A stretch of DNA of 64,000 bases, taken from contig NZ_JAIWJF010000003.1 in NCBI RefSeq assembly GCF_021654115.1, positions 62,001 through 126,000 of the forward strand, given 5' to 3'. Both the position numbers and the translations under genes were made by a program. Source of the DNA: Furfurilactobacillus milii. GTDB lineage: Bacteria > Bacillota > Bacilli > Lactobacillales > Lactobacillaceae. Position 1 is the first letter of the stretch; every line of letters begins with the position of its first letter. Below are positions 36,764 through 46,084 of this stretch, piece by piece. Below the pieces are notes generated by a model that saw nothing but the letters and a program-made list of their open reading frames with translations, searched no databases and had not been told where the DNA came from.

Positions 36764-37615
36764 ATGGAAAAGCAAGCGAGCAATGTTTTAAGCACACTCA
36801 TTATTCAAGATTTTACTGCTCTTGGACAGATGTCCATGACATCTGCATTAACGGTAAGCCAATCGATGAATATTTTGACAGCGTCTTTGCCAGTTCAAAT
36901 GTTGTCAACGCAAACAGAGGGGTTTGGTCAACCTCACAGGGAAACAATGGCTGACTGGATGGAACAAGTTTGGCAACATTGGGATACCATTGATATCAAG
37001 CCGTTTACCTCAACGCTTATTGGATACTTAGGAACAAATGAACTGGCTCAACTAGTGAATATGGAAATTAGGCAGCATCGCAATCCAAACCTTATTGTTG
37101 ATCCAGCCATGGCTGATCAGGGCAGACTCTATCCATCTCTGACGAAAAGTTACGTTGAGGAAATGAGACGGTTAATGAGTGGTGCGCAAATTGCTTTGCC
37201 TAACGTTACCGAACTGGGGCTGTTGTCAGAAAGCGATTTAGAAATGACCCCGTCGGATGACAAATTACGGCAGGCGCTGAAACGGTGTCAAAGTTTTGCT
37301 CCTGACTGTCAGATTATTGTAACGGGAGTCAAAAAGGGCAGCGCGCTTGGTTGCGCTTGGCTCCGTGGTAATGAAATTGGGTGGGTTGGTAAAAACATGA
37401 TCAAAGGGCACTTTTTTGGTACCGGTGATTTGTTTAGTGCCACGTTTAATGTATTGAAACTTAGATCACCAAAGCTTGACGTGGACCAGCTGGTTTCAGA
37501 AGCGATGGCTGTTGTTTACGCAGCAATCCAAGAAACAGCAGCTCTTCCAGCAGCTCAATGGAAGTTAGGCCTTCGGCTTAAAGATGCAATTTCGCTATTA
37601 ATGACTTTTGCATAA
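36764..37615 (+). CDS. Pyridoxamine/pyridoxal kinase (PdxY-like)
   Basis: A 283-residue ribokinase-superfamily kinase. Visible features are DFTALGQMSMTSALTVSQ near residue 16, DPAMADQGRLY near residue 112, NVTELGLL near residue 146 and the anion-hole GTGDLFSA near residue 221 with the catalytic Asp. This pattern fits pyridoxamine/pyridoxal kinases, which make PLP/PMP from salvaged vitamin B6. It lies upstream of the LacI regulator and the ornithine decarboxylase gene, which needs PLP. The ribosome binding site is weak and distant. Confidence 0.8.
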   Translation: MEKQASNVLSTLIIQDFTALGQMSMTSALTVSQSMNILTASLPVQMLSTQTEGFGQPHRETMADWMEQVWQHWDTIDIKPFTSTLIGYLGTNELAQLVNMEIRQHRNPNLIVDPAMADQGRLYPSLTKSYVEEMRRLMSGAQIALPNVTELGLLSESDLEMTPSDDKLRQALKRCQSFAPDCQIIVTGVKKGSALGCAWLRGNEIGWVGKNMIKGHFFGTGDLFSATFNVLKLRSPKLDVDQLVSEAMAVVYAAIQETAALPAAQWKLGLRLKDAISLLMTFA

Positions 37616-37765
37616 AATCTTTTAGTTAAAAGAATGAGGGTGAGTACAAAAAGCTGAGCGGGTCCCTATTAAAGGGCTTACATTTCACTATGCTTTTATT
37701 GCCACTTGGCTTATGCTATGTAAAGTGACGAATAAAAGAGTTATTTATGAAGAGTAGGGTAAATT

Positions 37766-38767
37766 ATGTCTAAAAAAACGACGATAACTGATATTGCAAA
37801 TGAGGCAGGCATTTCGCCAACAACGGTTTCACAGATTCTTAATGGCAAAGGCGAGCGCTTTAGCGCCACGACACGGCAAAAAGTGCTCGGTCTGCAAAAA
37901 AAGATGGGCTATCACAATACAGGGAACGATAAGCCGTTTGAATCAAAAGTTACGGTTGGAATGATCGTGCCGAGCCTGGACAATCCGTATTACCGTGAAT
38001 TGATTCACGGGGTCCAGGACGGCTTGGTGTCACAGTTCGCAGAACTGTCGGTGGAATTTTCAGAAAATTCTGAGGGCATTGGTTATCATATTCATGAATT
38101 AAGTGAGCGACCAGTAGATGCAATTATCGTTGCAGGAGATAATATGGATCTTGCTTTTGTGCAAACGCTGCTGGCCAATACTGGTCTGCCTAGCATCATC
38201 ATGGATCCGCAACAGGACAACGAGTCTTCTGTGGCTATTAATGAACTTGAGGCTGGCAGTAAATCGGCAGAATATTTACTTGATAATGGACACAGAAAAA
38301 TTGCCCTGCTGATGAAGACGGGGAATAGTGAAAGTAAACTACATCGAATCACAGGTTTTTCAAATGGCTTGAAAGAATATCATTTGGATTTAGATCCAAC
38401 ATTATTTTTTGAACAGCCCGATGATTCTAAAGTAAGTGGTTTTAATTCGGCCAAACAGGTTATTGATAGCGGCGCAACCGCAGTTTTTGCTTTCTCTGAT
38501 GAGCTCGCTGTCGGATTGAATCGTGGTCTCCTTGCTCACGGAAAACGTGTGCCGGAGGATATTTCTATTCTTGGCTTCGATGATATTGAAATTACGCGCT
38601 ATGTCCAACCAGAATTGTCAACGGTTCATCAGCCAATTCAAGAGATGGGTGAGAAGCTAGTTAAAATATTATTCGCCAAAAAAAGTGACGATGAATTTAA
38701 ACCGGATTCAGATGAAAGACTCTTTTCAGTTGTTCTGAAAAAACGCGGAAGCATTAAGCACATCTAA
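37766..38767 (+). CDS. LacI-family transcriptional regulator
   Basis: A 333-residue regulator: N-terminal LacI helix-turn-helix TITDIANEAGISPTTVSQIL (residues 6-25) with hinge helix, and a periplasmic-binding-like effector domain with GMIVPSLDNPYYRELIHGV and GFDDIEITRYVQPELSTV. It lies 300 bases upstream of the ornithine decarboxylase gene and could bind the GAAAACGTTTAC element there. Its effector is unknown; LacI proteins normally sense sugars or nucleosides. A terminator closes the gene. Confidence 0.86.
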   Translation: MSKKTTITDIANEAGISPTTVSQILNGKGERFSATTRQKVLGLQKKMGYHNTGNDKPFESKVTVGMIVPSLDNPYYRELIHGVQDGLVSQFAELSVEFSENSEGIGYHIHELSERPVDAIIVAGDNMDLAFVQTLLANTGLPSIIMDPQQDNESSVAINELEAGSKSAEYLLDNGHRKIALLMKTGNSESKLHRITGFSNGLKEYHLDLDPTLFFEQPDDSKVSGFNSAKQVIDSGATAVFAFSDELAVGLNRGLLAHGKRVPEDISILGFDDIEITRYVQPELSTVHQPIQEMGEKLVKILFAKKSDDEFKPDSDERLFSVVLKKRGSIKHI

Positions 38768-38793
38768 TTGAATCCATTAAAAAGATAAGACAA

Positions 38794-38828
38794 GACAATC
38801 AATTGTGATAATTGATTGTCTTTTTTTG
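38794..38828 (+). terminator. Terminator after the LacI gene
   Basis: GACAATCAATT and AATTGATTGTC are perfect arms around GTGAT, followed by seven Ts. Confidence 0.92.
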
Positions 38829-38843
38829 TGTCCATTTGGCCAG

Positions 38844-38960
38844 GTAAAAAAAACGTAAAATTATAAAATGCTAAGAAAATCGCAAAAAAGATGCGAATTA
38901 GTAGGCGTAATAGGGGTGCTAAACTAGACAAAAAATGAGCAATGTAAAAAAAACGTAAAA
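38844..38960. repeat. 17-base direct repeat, two copies exactly 100 bases apart
   Basis: GTAAAAAAAACGTAAAA occurs at 38844-38860 and again at 38944-38960, both in the promoter region of the ornithine decarboxylase gene. The second copy runs directly into a cre/LacI-type palindrome. Confidence 0.7.
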
Positions 38961-38973
38961 GAAAACGTTTACA
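38960..38973 (+). promoter_or_regulatory. cre/LacI-type operator upstream of odc
   Basis: AGAAAACGTTTACA matches cre at 13 of 14 positions and has the symmetric AAACGTTT core. It may serve CcpA, the adjacent LacI-family regulator, or both. Confidence 0.6.
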
Positions 38974-39067
38974 AATTCGCATTGTAAATGCAAAAAACGG
39001 GTAGTAAAAATATAGCCGTGGCAAGTTTTACTTGTTCTTTACCAACAATATTTTTAGGAGGTACGAC

Positions 39068-41245
39068 ATGGATAAGCTCAAAATTGCGTCAACGGAAAAG
39101 GCCATGAACTTTTTTGAAACAGACCGTGAAATTGTGTCTGCAACAGAAACTGACTTTGTTGACGTCGCGGCTGTAGTGGTTATGGATGAAGACACATCCG
39201 TTGTTGAAGCAGCGAATGCAACAAAATTTGGGATTCCCGTTTTTGTCATTTCTGACGACAGTTCCAAGATTGACGGTTCCACGATGGAAAAGATTTATCA
39301 CATTTTGGATCTCAAAAATCAATATGACCATCAGTTGTATAACCGTGAAATTGAGGCAGCGGCCTCAAAATATGAAGACGGCGTTTTGCCACCGTTCTTC
39401 AAGGAATTAAAGGCTTACGTTGAACGCGGAAACATTCAATTTGATTGTCCTGGACATCAAGGGGGGCAATATTTCCGTAAGCATCCAGCAGGTCGTCAAT
39501 TCTATGATTTCTTTGGCGAAAATGTCTTTCGATCAGATATTTGTAACGCCGATGTTGATCTAGGTGATTTGCTAATTCATGAGGGTCCTGCGATGGACGC
39601 CGAAAAGCATGCAGCACAAGTATTCAATGCTGATAAAACATACTTCGTTATGAACGGGACGACGACATCAAATAATATTGCCATTACCGCTGCCGTTGCG
39701 CCGGATGATTTAGTCTTATTTGATCGTAATAACCATAAATCTGTTTACAATGCGGCATTAGTTAAAGACGGTGGCCGTCCAGTTTACCTCGAAACTTCAC
39801 GTGACCCATACGGCTTTATCGGTGGTATTTATTCACGCGATTTTGATGAAGATTATATTCGTAAACAAGCCGCTAAGGTGGACCCAGAAAAGGCTAAGCA
39901 AAAACGGCCATTCCGTTTAGCCGTTATTCAGTTAGGTACTTATGACGGCACCATTTATAATGCCAAACAAGTTGTTGAACGCATTGGTCACTTGTGTGAC
40001 TACATTCTTTTTGACTCTGCATGGGTCGGTTACGAGCAATTTATTCCAATGATGCGTGATTCTTCACCATTGTTACTTGATCTGGGACCTGAAGATCCGG
40101 GTATTTTGGTTACTCAATCAACGCATAAGCAACAAGCTGGTTTTTCTCAAGCATCACAAATTCATAAAAAAGATGCTCACATTAAGGGGCAAAAGCGGTA
40201 CATCGATCACAAACGATTTAACAACGCTTATATGCAATATGCTTCAACATCCCCGTTCTACCCACTTTTTGCAACTTTGGATGTTAACGCCAAGATGCAA
40301 GAAGGCGAAGCTGGTAAAAAGTTATGGCGTGATGCTTTAATCACTTCAGTAAATGCACGTAAAAACTTGATGAAGAATGCCACAATGATTCGTCCGTTTG
40401 TGCCACCAGTTGTAAATGGTAAAAACTGGGAAGATGCTGACACTGAAGAAATTGTCAGCAACATTGATTACTGGCGCTTTGAAAAGGGTGCAAAATGGCA
40501 TGCTTTTGATGGCTATGAGGATGATCAATACTTTGTTGATCCAAACAAATTTATGTTAACAACGCCTGGTATTAATGTTCAGACGGGTGAATATGAAGAC
40601 TTTGGTATTCCGGCAACTATCTTAGCTAACTATTTGCGTGAACACGGGATTATTCCTGAAAAGAACGATTTGAATTCTATTTTGTTCTTGATGACGCCAG
40701 CAGAGACACCAGCTAAGATGAATAACCTAGTATCACAAATCGTTAAGTTTGAATCACTTGTTAAGGCTGATGCACCACTGGAAGATGTACTTCCAAACCT
40801 GTATGCACAACATAAGGATCGTTATGCAGGTTACACGATTCGTCAACTGTGCCAAGAGTTACATGACTTCTATAAGGGAAACAATGCTAAGGAATATCAA
40901 AAAGAAATGTTCTTGGCCGATTACTTCCCTGAACAAGCAATGACGCCATACGAAGCTAACGTTGAGTTATTGCATAACAACGCCAAGCTTGTACCACTGA
41001 AAGATATTGAAGGTGAAGTTGCCTTAGAAGGTGCACTTCCATACCCACCTGGTATTTTCTGTGTTGTTCCAGGTGAAAAATGGAGCAAGGTTGCTCAAAC
41101 CTACTTCTTAATCTTGGAAGAAGGAATTAACCGTTTCCCAGGGTTTGCGCCTGAAATTCAAGGTGTCTATTTCGAAAATGAAAATGGACAGACTACTGCA
41201 TACGGGTATGTCTACGATCCTAAGTCAGAAAACAAGGGTGAGTAG
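39068..41245 (+). CDS. odc: Ornithine decarboxylase (Orn/Lys/Arg decarboxylase class I), module 1
   Basis: A 725-residue PLP enzyme of the group that includes Lactobacillus 30a ornithine decarboxylase (about 730 residues), converting ornithine to putrescine and consuming a proton. It has an N-terminal wing domain (1-105), the PLP domain with FDCPGHQGG, NGTTTSNN, DRNNHKS and the Schiff-base lysine Lys354 in QSTHKQQAG, and a C-terminal specificity domain. Lysine as substrate cannot be excluded from sequence, but the downstream PotE supports ornithine. ATG 39068 follows AGGAGG; the frame's earlier start is rejected. A hairpin separates it from potE. Confidence 0.92.
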   Translation: MDKLKIASTEKAMNFFETDREIVSATETDFVDVAAVVVMDEDTSVVEAANATKFGIPVFVISDDSSKIDGSTMEKIYHILDLKNQYDHQLYNREIEAAASKYEDGVLPPFFKELKAYVERGNIQFDCPGHQGGQYFRKHPAGRQFYDFFGENVFRSDICNADVDLGDLLIHEGPAMDAEKHAAQVFNADKTYFVMNGTTTSNNIAITAAVAPDDLVLFDRNNHKSVYNAALVKDGGRPVYLETSRDPYGFIGGIYSRDFDEDYIRKQAAKVDPEKAKQKRPFRLAVIQLGTYDGTIYNAKQVVERIGHLCDYILFDSAWVGYEQFIPMMRDSSPLLLDLGPEDPGILVTQSTHKQQAGFSQASQIHKKDAHIKGQKRYIDHKRFNNAYMQYASTSPFYPLFATLDVNAKMQEGEAGKKLWRDALITSVNARKNLMKNATMIRPFVPPVVNGKNWEDADTEEIVSNIDYWRFEKGAKWHAFDGYEDDQYFVDPNKFMLTTPGINVQTGEYEDFGIPATILANYLREHGIIPEKNDLNSILFLMTPAETPAKMNNLVSQIVKFESLVKADAPLEDVLPNLYAQHKDRYAGYTIRQLCQELHDFYKGNNAKEYQKEMFLADYFPEQAMTPYEANVELLHNNAKLVPLKDIEGEVALEGALPYPPGIFCVVPGEKWSKVAQTYFLILEEGINRFPGFAPEIQGVYFENENGQTTAYGYVYDPKSENKGE

Positions 41246-41255
41246 TTCCATTCAA

Positions 41256-41288
41256 CGTGGTGGACGTCATGTCTACCACGTTTTTTTA
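41256..41288 (+). terminator. Hairpin between odc and potE
   Basis: CGTGGTGGAC pairs with GTCTACCACG (one G-U pair), followed by seven Ts. As in ADI operons it probably permits partial read-through to the antiporter gene. Confidence 0.85.
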
Positions 41289-41320
41289 TAAATTTTAGAA
41301 AAACGGATAGAGGTAAAATC

Positions 41321-42634
41321 ATGGCCCAGGAAAAGAAAAAGATGAGTGTGGTTCAGCTCACGATTATTACGGCCATTAACATGATGGGTTCAGGAATTAT
41401 CATGCTGCCAACCAATTTAGCGCAGGTTGGTACGATGTCGATATTATCTTGGATTGTCACAGCTGGTGGTGCAATGTGTTTAGCCTATGCTTTCTCGAGA
41501 GCTGGGATGTATACCAGAAACTCTGGTGGTATGGGCGGTTATGCTCAGTATTCTTACGGTAAAGCAGGATCGTTCATGGCTAACTATACGTACGGTGTTT
41601 CACTTGTGATTGCTAATGCAGCGATTGCAATTTCTGCGGTTGGTTACTTTGATGTCTTATTCCATTTACACATGTCACCAGTTGGCGTTGCTTTGGCCAC
41701 AATTTTTACGCTTTGGTTGGCTACGGTTATGAACTTCGGTGGTGCAAGAATTACTGGACAAATCAGTACCTTCACTGTTTGGGGCGTTATCATTCCGGTT
41801 GTCGTTATTTCACTAGCAGGCTGGTTCTTCTTTAGTGGTCACCTTTACGCAGCATCTTGGAATCCTCACAATATGGGATTCTTTAAGGGGATTAGTAATT
41901 CAATTTCGATTACATTGTGGGCATTTTTAGGCCTGGAATCAGCTTCGGCAAATATGGATTCTGTTGAAAATCCTAAGAAAAATGTTCCCATTGCTGTTTT
42001 AGGTGGAACCATTGGGGCAGCCGTAATGTATATCGTTTCGACAAACGTTATGCAGGGTATTGTGCCTAACGCTAAGTTAGCCGCATCAAATGCACCGTTT
42101 GGGGTAGCATTCAGTCAGATGTTTACACCGATGGTCGGGAACATTGTTATGGGATTGATGATTATTTCATGTTTTGGATCATTATTGGGTTGGCAATTTA
42201 CTATCGCTGAAGTCTTTCGTAGTTCCGCACATGAAGGGTATTTCCCGAAAATATTTGGGAAAACAATTGCCAATGGTACACCTATTATTGGTATGATTAT
42301 TATTACTGTTTTACAGTCTTTATTGGCTCTTATGACGATCAGCCCATCCCTGTCAAAACAGTTCACAATTCTAGTAAATTTGGCGGTGGTGACAAATGTT
42401 ATTCCATACTTGCTATCAATGGGTGCGCTTAAAACAATGCAACTCGATGCCAAGGTATCGGCATCTGCACGACGCACGACAAATATCATTGCTACGATTG
42501 CATCGCTCTACAGTCTCTATGCACTGTACGCAGTCGGCTTTGAAGAACTTGCATATGGTGCACTTGTGACGTTTGCGGGTTGGACCCTGTACGGATTTGT
42601 GTCACACAAATTTGATTTGTCCAAGACGAATTAA
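41321..42634 (+). CDS. potE: Putrescine/ornithine antiporter PotE
   Basis: A 437-residue APC-family antiporter with 12 membrane segments. Similarity to E. coli PotE is strong over the whole length: NMMGSGIIMLPTNLA near residue 20, GGMGGYAQYSYGKAGSFMAN near residue 68, NFGGARITGQIS near residue 138, WAFLGLESASAN near residue 202, and SCFGSLLGWQFTIAEVF. It exchanges extracellular ornithine for putrescine, generating proton motive force together with the decarboxylase. Confidence 0.93.
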   Translation: MAQEKKKMSVVQLTIITAINMMGSGIIMLPTNLAQVGTMSILSWIVTAGGAMCLAYAFSRAGMYTRNSGGMGGYAQYSYGKAGSFMANYTYGVSLVIANAAIAISAVGYFDVLFHLHMSPVGVALATIFTLWLATVMNFGGARITGQISTFTVWGVIIPVVVISLAGWFFFSGHLYAASWNPHNMGFFKGISNSISITLWAFLGLESASANMDSVENPKKNVPIAVLGGTIGAAVMYIVSTNVMQGIVPNAKLAASNAPFGVAFSQMFTPMVGNIVMGLMIISCFGSLLGWQFTIAEVFRSSAHEGYFPKIFGKTIANGTPIIGMIIITVLQSLLALMTISPSLSKQFTILVNLAVVTNVIPYLLSMGALKTMQLDAKVSASARRTTNIIATIASLYSLYALYAVGFEELAYGALVTFAGWTLYGFVSHKFDLSKTN

Positions 42635-42731
42635 TGACGCATCCTCGATTGAATAAAGTAACGCGAAAAAAGCAATTCGCGCTTTGGTTCTTCGGCAAAA
42701 AACTAAGTTGAGGCTGAATGAGGGTGAGTAA

Positions 42732-43529
42732 ATGGATGAAAGCATACCGTTGGCTTTAACTGTAAACGGGCTATATTCAATGGGCAATCGTTATTTACAA
42801 GCGGACTTAAACACCTTTTCAGTGAAACGTGTTTATGGCGTCACAGTTCTGACCTCGATTTTTAGCGATGGTGAAATGTCATCGAAAGATGGCATTGTGT
42901 TGTCGGCAACTTCAGTTGATCGTCAATTTGGTTCGATTTTAAATGGTCTGCATATCTCTAGCTGCAAAGTTGGATATTTGCCTAATTTGGACTTAATTAC
43001 GGCAGTTGAACAAGCATGTCGGAATCAAAGTGTCGGTCCGGTTGTTTTAGATCCAATATTGTTTGATGAAACTGGTGCACCTATTTTGGACGACAGAGCT
43101 TTCTCAAAGTATGTGAGTGATTTGATTCCCTTAGCCAATGTTATTACGCCAACAATTGAAGAAGCCGAAAAGATAGTTGGTTTTGAAATTACATCAGATG
43201 ATGATGTGATTCACGCAGCGAATGAACTTCGCGGTATAGGTGTTCAGAATGTTCTCATTAAGGGGAGTAACGAACATCAAGGTCTAGATAACATTCGTGA
43301 TTATGTATTGCTTGAAGATGGCGATGATTTTTGGCTAACAGATAAACACGCACCTTTTTCACAACCGTCTGGTAAGGATGATGCTTTGTCTGCATGCATT
43401 ACGGCAGAACTAGCAAACGGACAGAAAACGGAGAATGCAATTCGGACGGCTAAGGAATTTATCACTGACGCAACCCGAAATGTTCTACAAGTTGGAGATT
43501 CGATTGAATCGATTAATTTTTGGCTATAG
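42732..43529 (+). CDS. ThiD/PdxK-like kinase
   Basis: A 265-residue kinase of the hydroxymethylpyrimidine/pyridoxine kinase family: SMGNRYLQADLNTFSVKRVYG (two parts, near residue 16), GPVVLDPILFDETGAPILD near residue 101, ITPTIEEAEKIVGFEI near residue 138, and the anion-hole region PSGKDDALSAC near residue 214, which differs from the usual GTGDALSA by a Lys insertion-like change. Substrate may be pyridoxine/pyridoxal or HMP. Placed after potE, it could supply PLP to the decarboxylase. GAGGGTGAG precedes the ATG. Confidence 0.72.
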   Translation: MDESIPLALTVNGLYSMGNRYLQADLNTFSVKRVYGVTVLTSIFSDGEMSSKDGIVLSATSVDRQFGSILNGLHISSCKVGYLPNLDLITAVEQACRNQSVGPVVLDPILFDETGAPILDDRAFSKYVSDLIPLANVITPTIEEAEKIVGFEITSDDDVIHAANELRGIGVQNVLIKGSNEHQGLDNIRDYVLLEDGDDFWLTDKHAPFSQPSGKDDALSACITAELANGQKTENAIRTAKEFITDATRNVLQVGDSIESINFWL

Positions 43530-43584
43530 CTTTGTTGAAGCAGCTGTGGCATTGAGTCCGATTTGAGAACGAGCATTAACGTCG

Positions 43585-43625
43585 AACTGACCTATTCTCG
43601 AACTTGGGGAATGGGTCAGTTTTGG
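43585..43625 (+). terminator. Terminator after the kinase gene
   Basis: AACTGACCTATTC pairs with GAATGGGTCAGTTTT (one G-U pair), T-rich tail. Confidence 0.75.
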
Positions 43626-43793
43626 GTTAAGCGGAATTCTCAGGACTTTGGAGCGCGCTATTGCTCACGTTATTCGTCCCAAATAAACTTTTATCACAAC
43701 CGCTTGTGTAATTCGTGCTTAAAGTTCCGCAATTGATTTTGGTAATATGGACGTGTAGCGATAGATTTTGAAGATAGTTGAGGAGTGGATAAA

Positions 43794-44963
43794 TTGGCGA
43801 CCAAGTTACAGATCAATCGTATTATGATAATGGCATTCTTAGTGAACGCTATTTATAGCATGATCTGGCCGGTCAGCACCTTATACATGCATGATGCCTT
43901 TGGTTTATCCTTGCCATTAATAGGTGTCGTGCTAATGTGCTACTCCTTGGCTAATGCAGCCGGCAGCGTAATTTCAGGATACTTATTTGATCGGATGTCG
44001 CATCAAAGGATTTTGATGAGTGGTTTTTATTTATTGCTGACTGTATCTTTTATTGGAATGTTTGGTGATAGGCTAATTGCCTTTATATTATTTTTGGTGC
44101 CATTTGGGTTTATTACAGGATGGTGTTTAACGGTTCAATATGCTTTAGTTAGTGATTTACAAGTGCCTAATCTGGAAAATGATTCGAGAAAGAACTTTAA
44201 TTTGCTTTATTTGGCCGTCAATTTGGGGCTAGTAGCCGGATCTGGATCATTAGGATTACTGTATCGGCATAATGAAGTTAAAACGTTGATGGCAACTGTA
44301 ACGGTGATTGCATTAATTGTGACGCTAATTGGACTAGGTACAGGTCAACACAATGTCGTAGAAAATGTCAGTCGGGTAAGTGTTCAGGAGCCTAACAGTC
44401 AAGTCGGAACGGTCCTCAAAAGAGATTTAATCATCCGTATTTTTATCACCTTATTTTTATTTTGGGTCGTGTATGTGCAGTGGATGACCAACTTTTCCGT
44501 CTATTTTACAAGTTTGGGCTATTCTGCCGGGTTTTATAGTCACGTTTGGGTGATTAATGGCATCGGAATCACGCTTATTCAAGTGTTTTTACTTCGATTC
44601 GCGCACTTTTTTAAAACATCAATTGTGCAGTCCAGATTTGGTATTTTCTTCTTGGTGCTTTCGTTTGGTTGTTTAATTGCTAGTACCAATAAAATATGTC
44701 TATTAGTGGCGGCCGTATTTTTAACGATTGGTGAAGCACTTTTTGTGCCAGCTGCGCCAGTTGTTGTAGACCAAAATTCGCCAGTGAAAGTTAAGGGACG
44801 CAATCAGGGACTAGTGAATGTATTTTCATCGACTGGAAAAGCAGTTGGTCCAGGTATAGGCGGTGTGGTCATTGTTAATAGTGGCTACCAAATGCTGTTT
44901 TTGATGGCAATATTGTTATTACTGGTTTCAGAGATTTTGCTTTTGAATTTTAAAAGGAAATAA
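43794..44963 (+). CDS. MFS-family transporter
   Basis: A 389-residue major facilitator superfamily protein with 12 membrane segments; GYLFDRMSHQRILMSG near residue 62 matches the loop 2-3 signature. It resembles drug or metabolite efflux proteins; substrate unknown. AGGAG at 43781-43785 fits the TTG at 43794 (eight-base spacing) better than the GTG at 43785, which overlaps it, so a TTG start is chosen. The NimA-like gene follows after 10 bases, so the two form an operon. Confidence 0.8.
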   Translation: MATKLQINRIMIMAFLVNAIYSMIWPVSTLYMHDAFGLSLPLIGVVLMCYSLANAAGSVISGYLFDRMSHQRILMSGFYLLLTVSFIGMFGDRLIAFILFLVPFGFITGWCLTVQYALVSDLQVPNLENDSRKNFNLLYLAVNLGLVAGSGSLGLLYRHNEVKTLMATVTVIALIVTLIGLGTGQHNVVENVSRVSVQEPNSQVGTVLKRDLIIRIFITLFLFWVVYVQWMTNFSVYFTSLGYSAGFYSHVWVINGIGITLIQVFLLRFAHFFKTSIVQSRFGIFFLVLSFGCLIASTNKICLLVAAVFLTIGEALFVPAAPVVVDQNSPVKVKGRNQGLVNVFSSTGKAVGPGIGGVVIVNSGYQMLFLMAILLLLVSEILLLNFKRK

Positions 44964-44973
44964 GGAGGACACT

Positions 44974-45465
44974 ATGCGGTTACAAGATCGACAAATTGTG
45001 GATCAAGGGTTAATAGATTCAATTTTAAAAGACAGTCACGTTTTACACTTGGCACTAAACGATGGTGATTTTCCATACGTGGTACCCACAAATTATGGTT
45101 ACAAGCTGAATGAAGATGGCAAACTTAGCGTGTTCTTTCACGGTGCACCGCAGGGGAAAAAGTTTGATTTATTAAAAGTCAACGACAAGGTTGCCTTTGA
45201 AATAGATGATGGCGGCGCTCTGATGCCAAGCACAAGTTCAGAAGCTAGTGATAATTCTTACTGGTATAGAAGTATTATTGGGCATGGACAGGCTGTTCAA
45301 TTAGTAACGCGTGACGAAAAAATGATGGCCTTACAAACGCTGCTAGTTCATGAAACCGGTCATGAATGGTCACAAATTGATAGACAAACTTTGGATTTTG
45401 TCAGTGTCTTTAGAATTGTTGTTGAAAACTACACAGCAAAGGGACATATTGAACCCAAGCTGTAG
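44974..45465 (+). CDS. NimA-like PNPOx-fold flavoprotein, second copy
   Basis: A 163-residue paralogue of the protein at 29965, with the same landmarks: DFPYVVPTNYGYKL, FFHGAPQGKKFDLL, VAFEIDDGGALMP, and ETGHEWS near the C-terminus. Probably a flavin-, F420-less or haem-binding reductase of the NimA group; substrate unknown. AAGGAGG precedes the ATG, 10 bases after the MFS gene and 39 bases before the YwlG-like gene, indicating cotranscription. Confidence 0.78.
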   Translation: MRLQDRQIVDQGLIDSILKDSHVLHLALNDGDFPYVVPTNYGYKLNEDGKLSVFFHGAPQGKKFDLLKVNDKVAFEIDDGGALMPSTSSEASDNSYWYRSIIGHGQAVQLVTRDEKMMALQTLLVHETGHEWSQIDRQTLDFVSVFRIVVENYTAKGHIEPKL

Positions 45466-45504
45466 ATAATACTTAAGATGCCATGCCAAACAAGGAGTTA
45501 AAAG

Positions 45505-46077
45505 ATGACTAGAGAAACTATTAAAAATGACCTCAATGAGCTTTTGACTGAATATTTTGAAAAAGTTGTATTGCCAGAAAATAGCATTTTTGTCGTTGGC
45601 TGTAGTACTAGTGAAATTTTGGGTAAGTGGAAGGGGACAGATTCGAGTTTAGACGTTGGTAAAATTGTCGTAGAAACGGTTCAATCATTTCTTAAGCCCC
45701 GTCATCTGAACCTAGCTGTTCAAGGATGTGAACACATCAACCGGGCACTAGTTCTTGAACGCACGGTAGCTGAACGTCATGGATTCGAGATAGTTTCAGT
45801 CAAGCCGGCCATTCATGCTGGCGGTGGCACACAAGTGGCAGCCTACCAGCAGTTTGACGATCCAGTAGAAGTGGAACATATCGTTGCAGATGGCGGCATA
45901 GATATTGGTGGCACGGAAATCGGGATGCACGTGAAGTTTGTGCAGATTCCGGTTCGCTTGGCACACCGTGACGTGGGTGAAGCGCGTGTTGTAGGCCTGT
46001 CATCACGGCCTAAACTGATCGGTGGGGAACGGGCTCGGTACACGTTTACTGAAGATAATTTGAAGGATATTCGGTGA
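45505..46077 (+). CDS. YwlG/TIGR01440-family protein, copy A
   Basis: A 190-residue protein of the TIGR01440/DUF436 family (B. subtilis YwlG), which has no established function. It contains VVGCSTSEILGKWKG near residue 30, LAVQGCEHINRALVLE near residue 69 and a glycine-rich DGGIDIGGTEIGMH near residue 128; two conserved cysteines (CST and GCEH) suggest metal binding or catalysis. About 95% identical (181/190 by hand count) to copy B at 54616. It is followed after 7 bases by an ECF S component gene, as is copy B. Confidence 0.85.
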   Translation: MTRETIKNDLNELLTEYFEKVVLPENSIFVVGCSTSEILGKWKGTDSSLDVGKIVVETVQSFLKPRHLNLAVQGCEHINRALVLERTVAERHGFEIVSVKPAIHAGGGTQVAAYQQFDDPVEVEHIVADGGIDIGGTEIGMHVKFVQIPVRLAHRDVGEARVVGLSSRPKLIGGERARYTFTEDNLKDIR

Positions 46078-46084
46078 TTGTATA

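Noticed and set aside
43695-43708. CACAACCGCTTGTG palindrome before the MFS gene
   Set aside because: Arms of only five bases and no match to a known operator.
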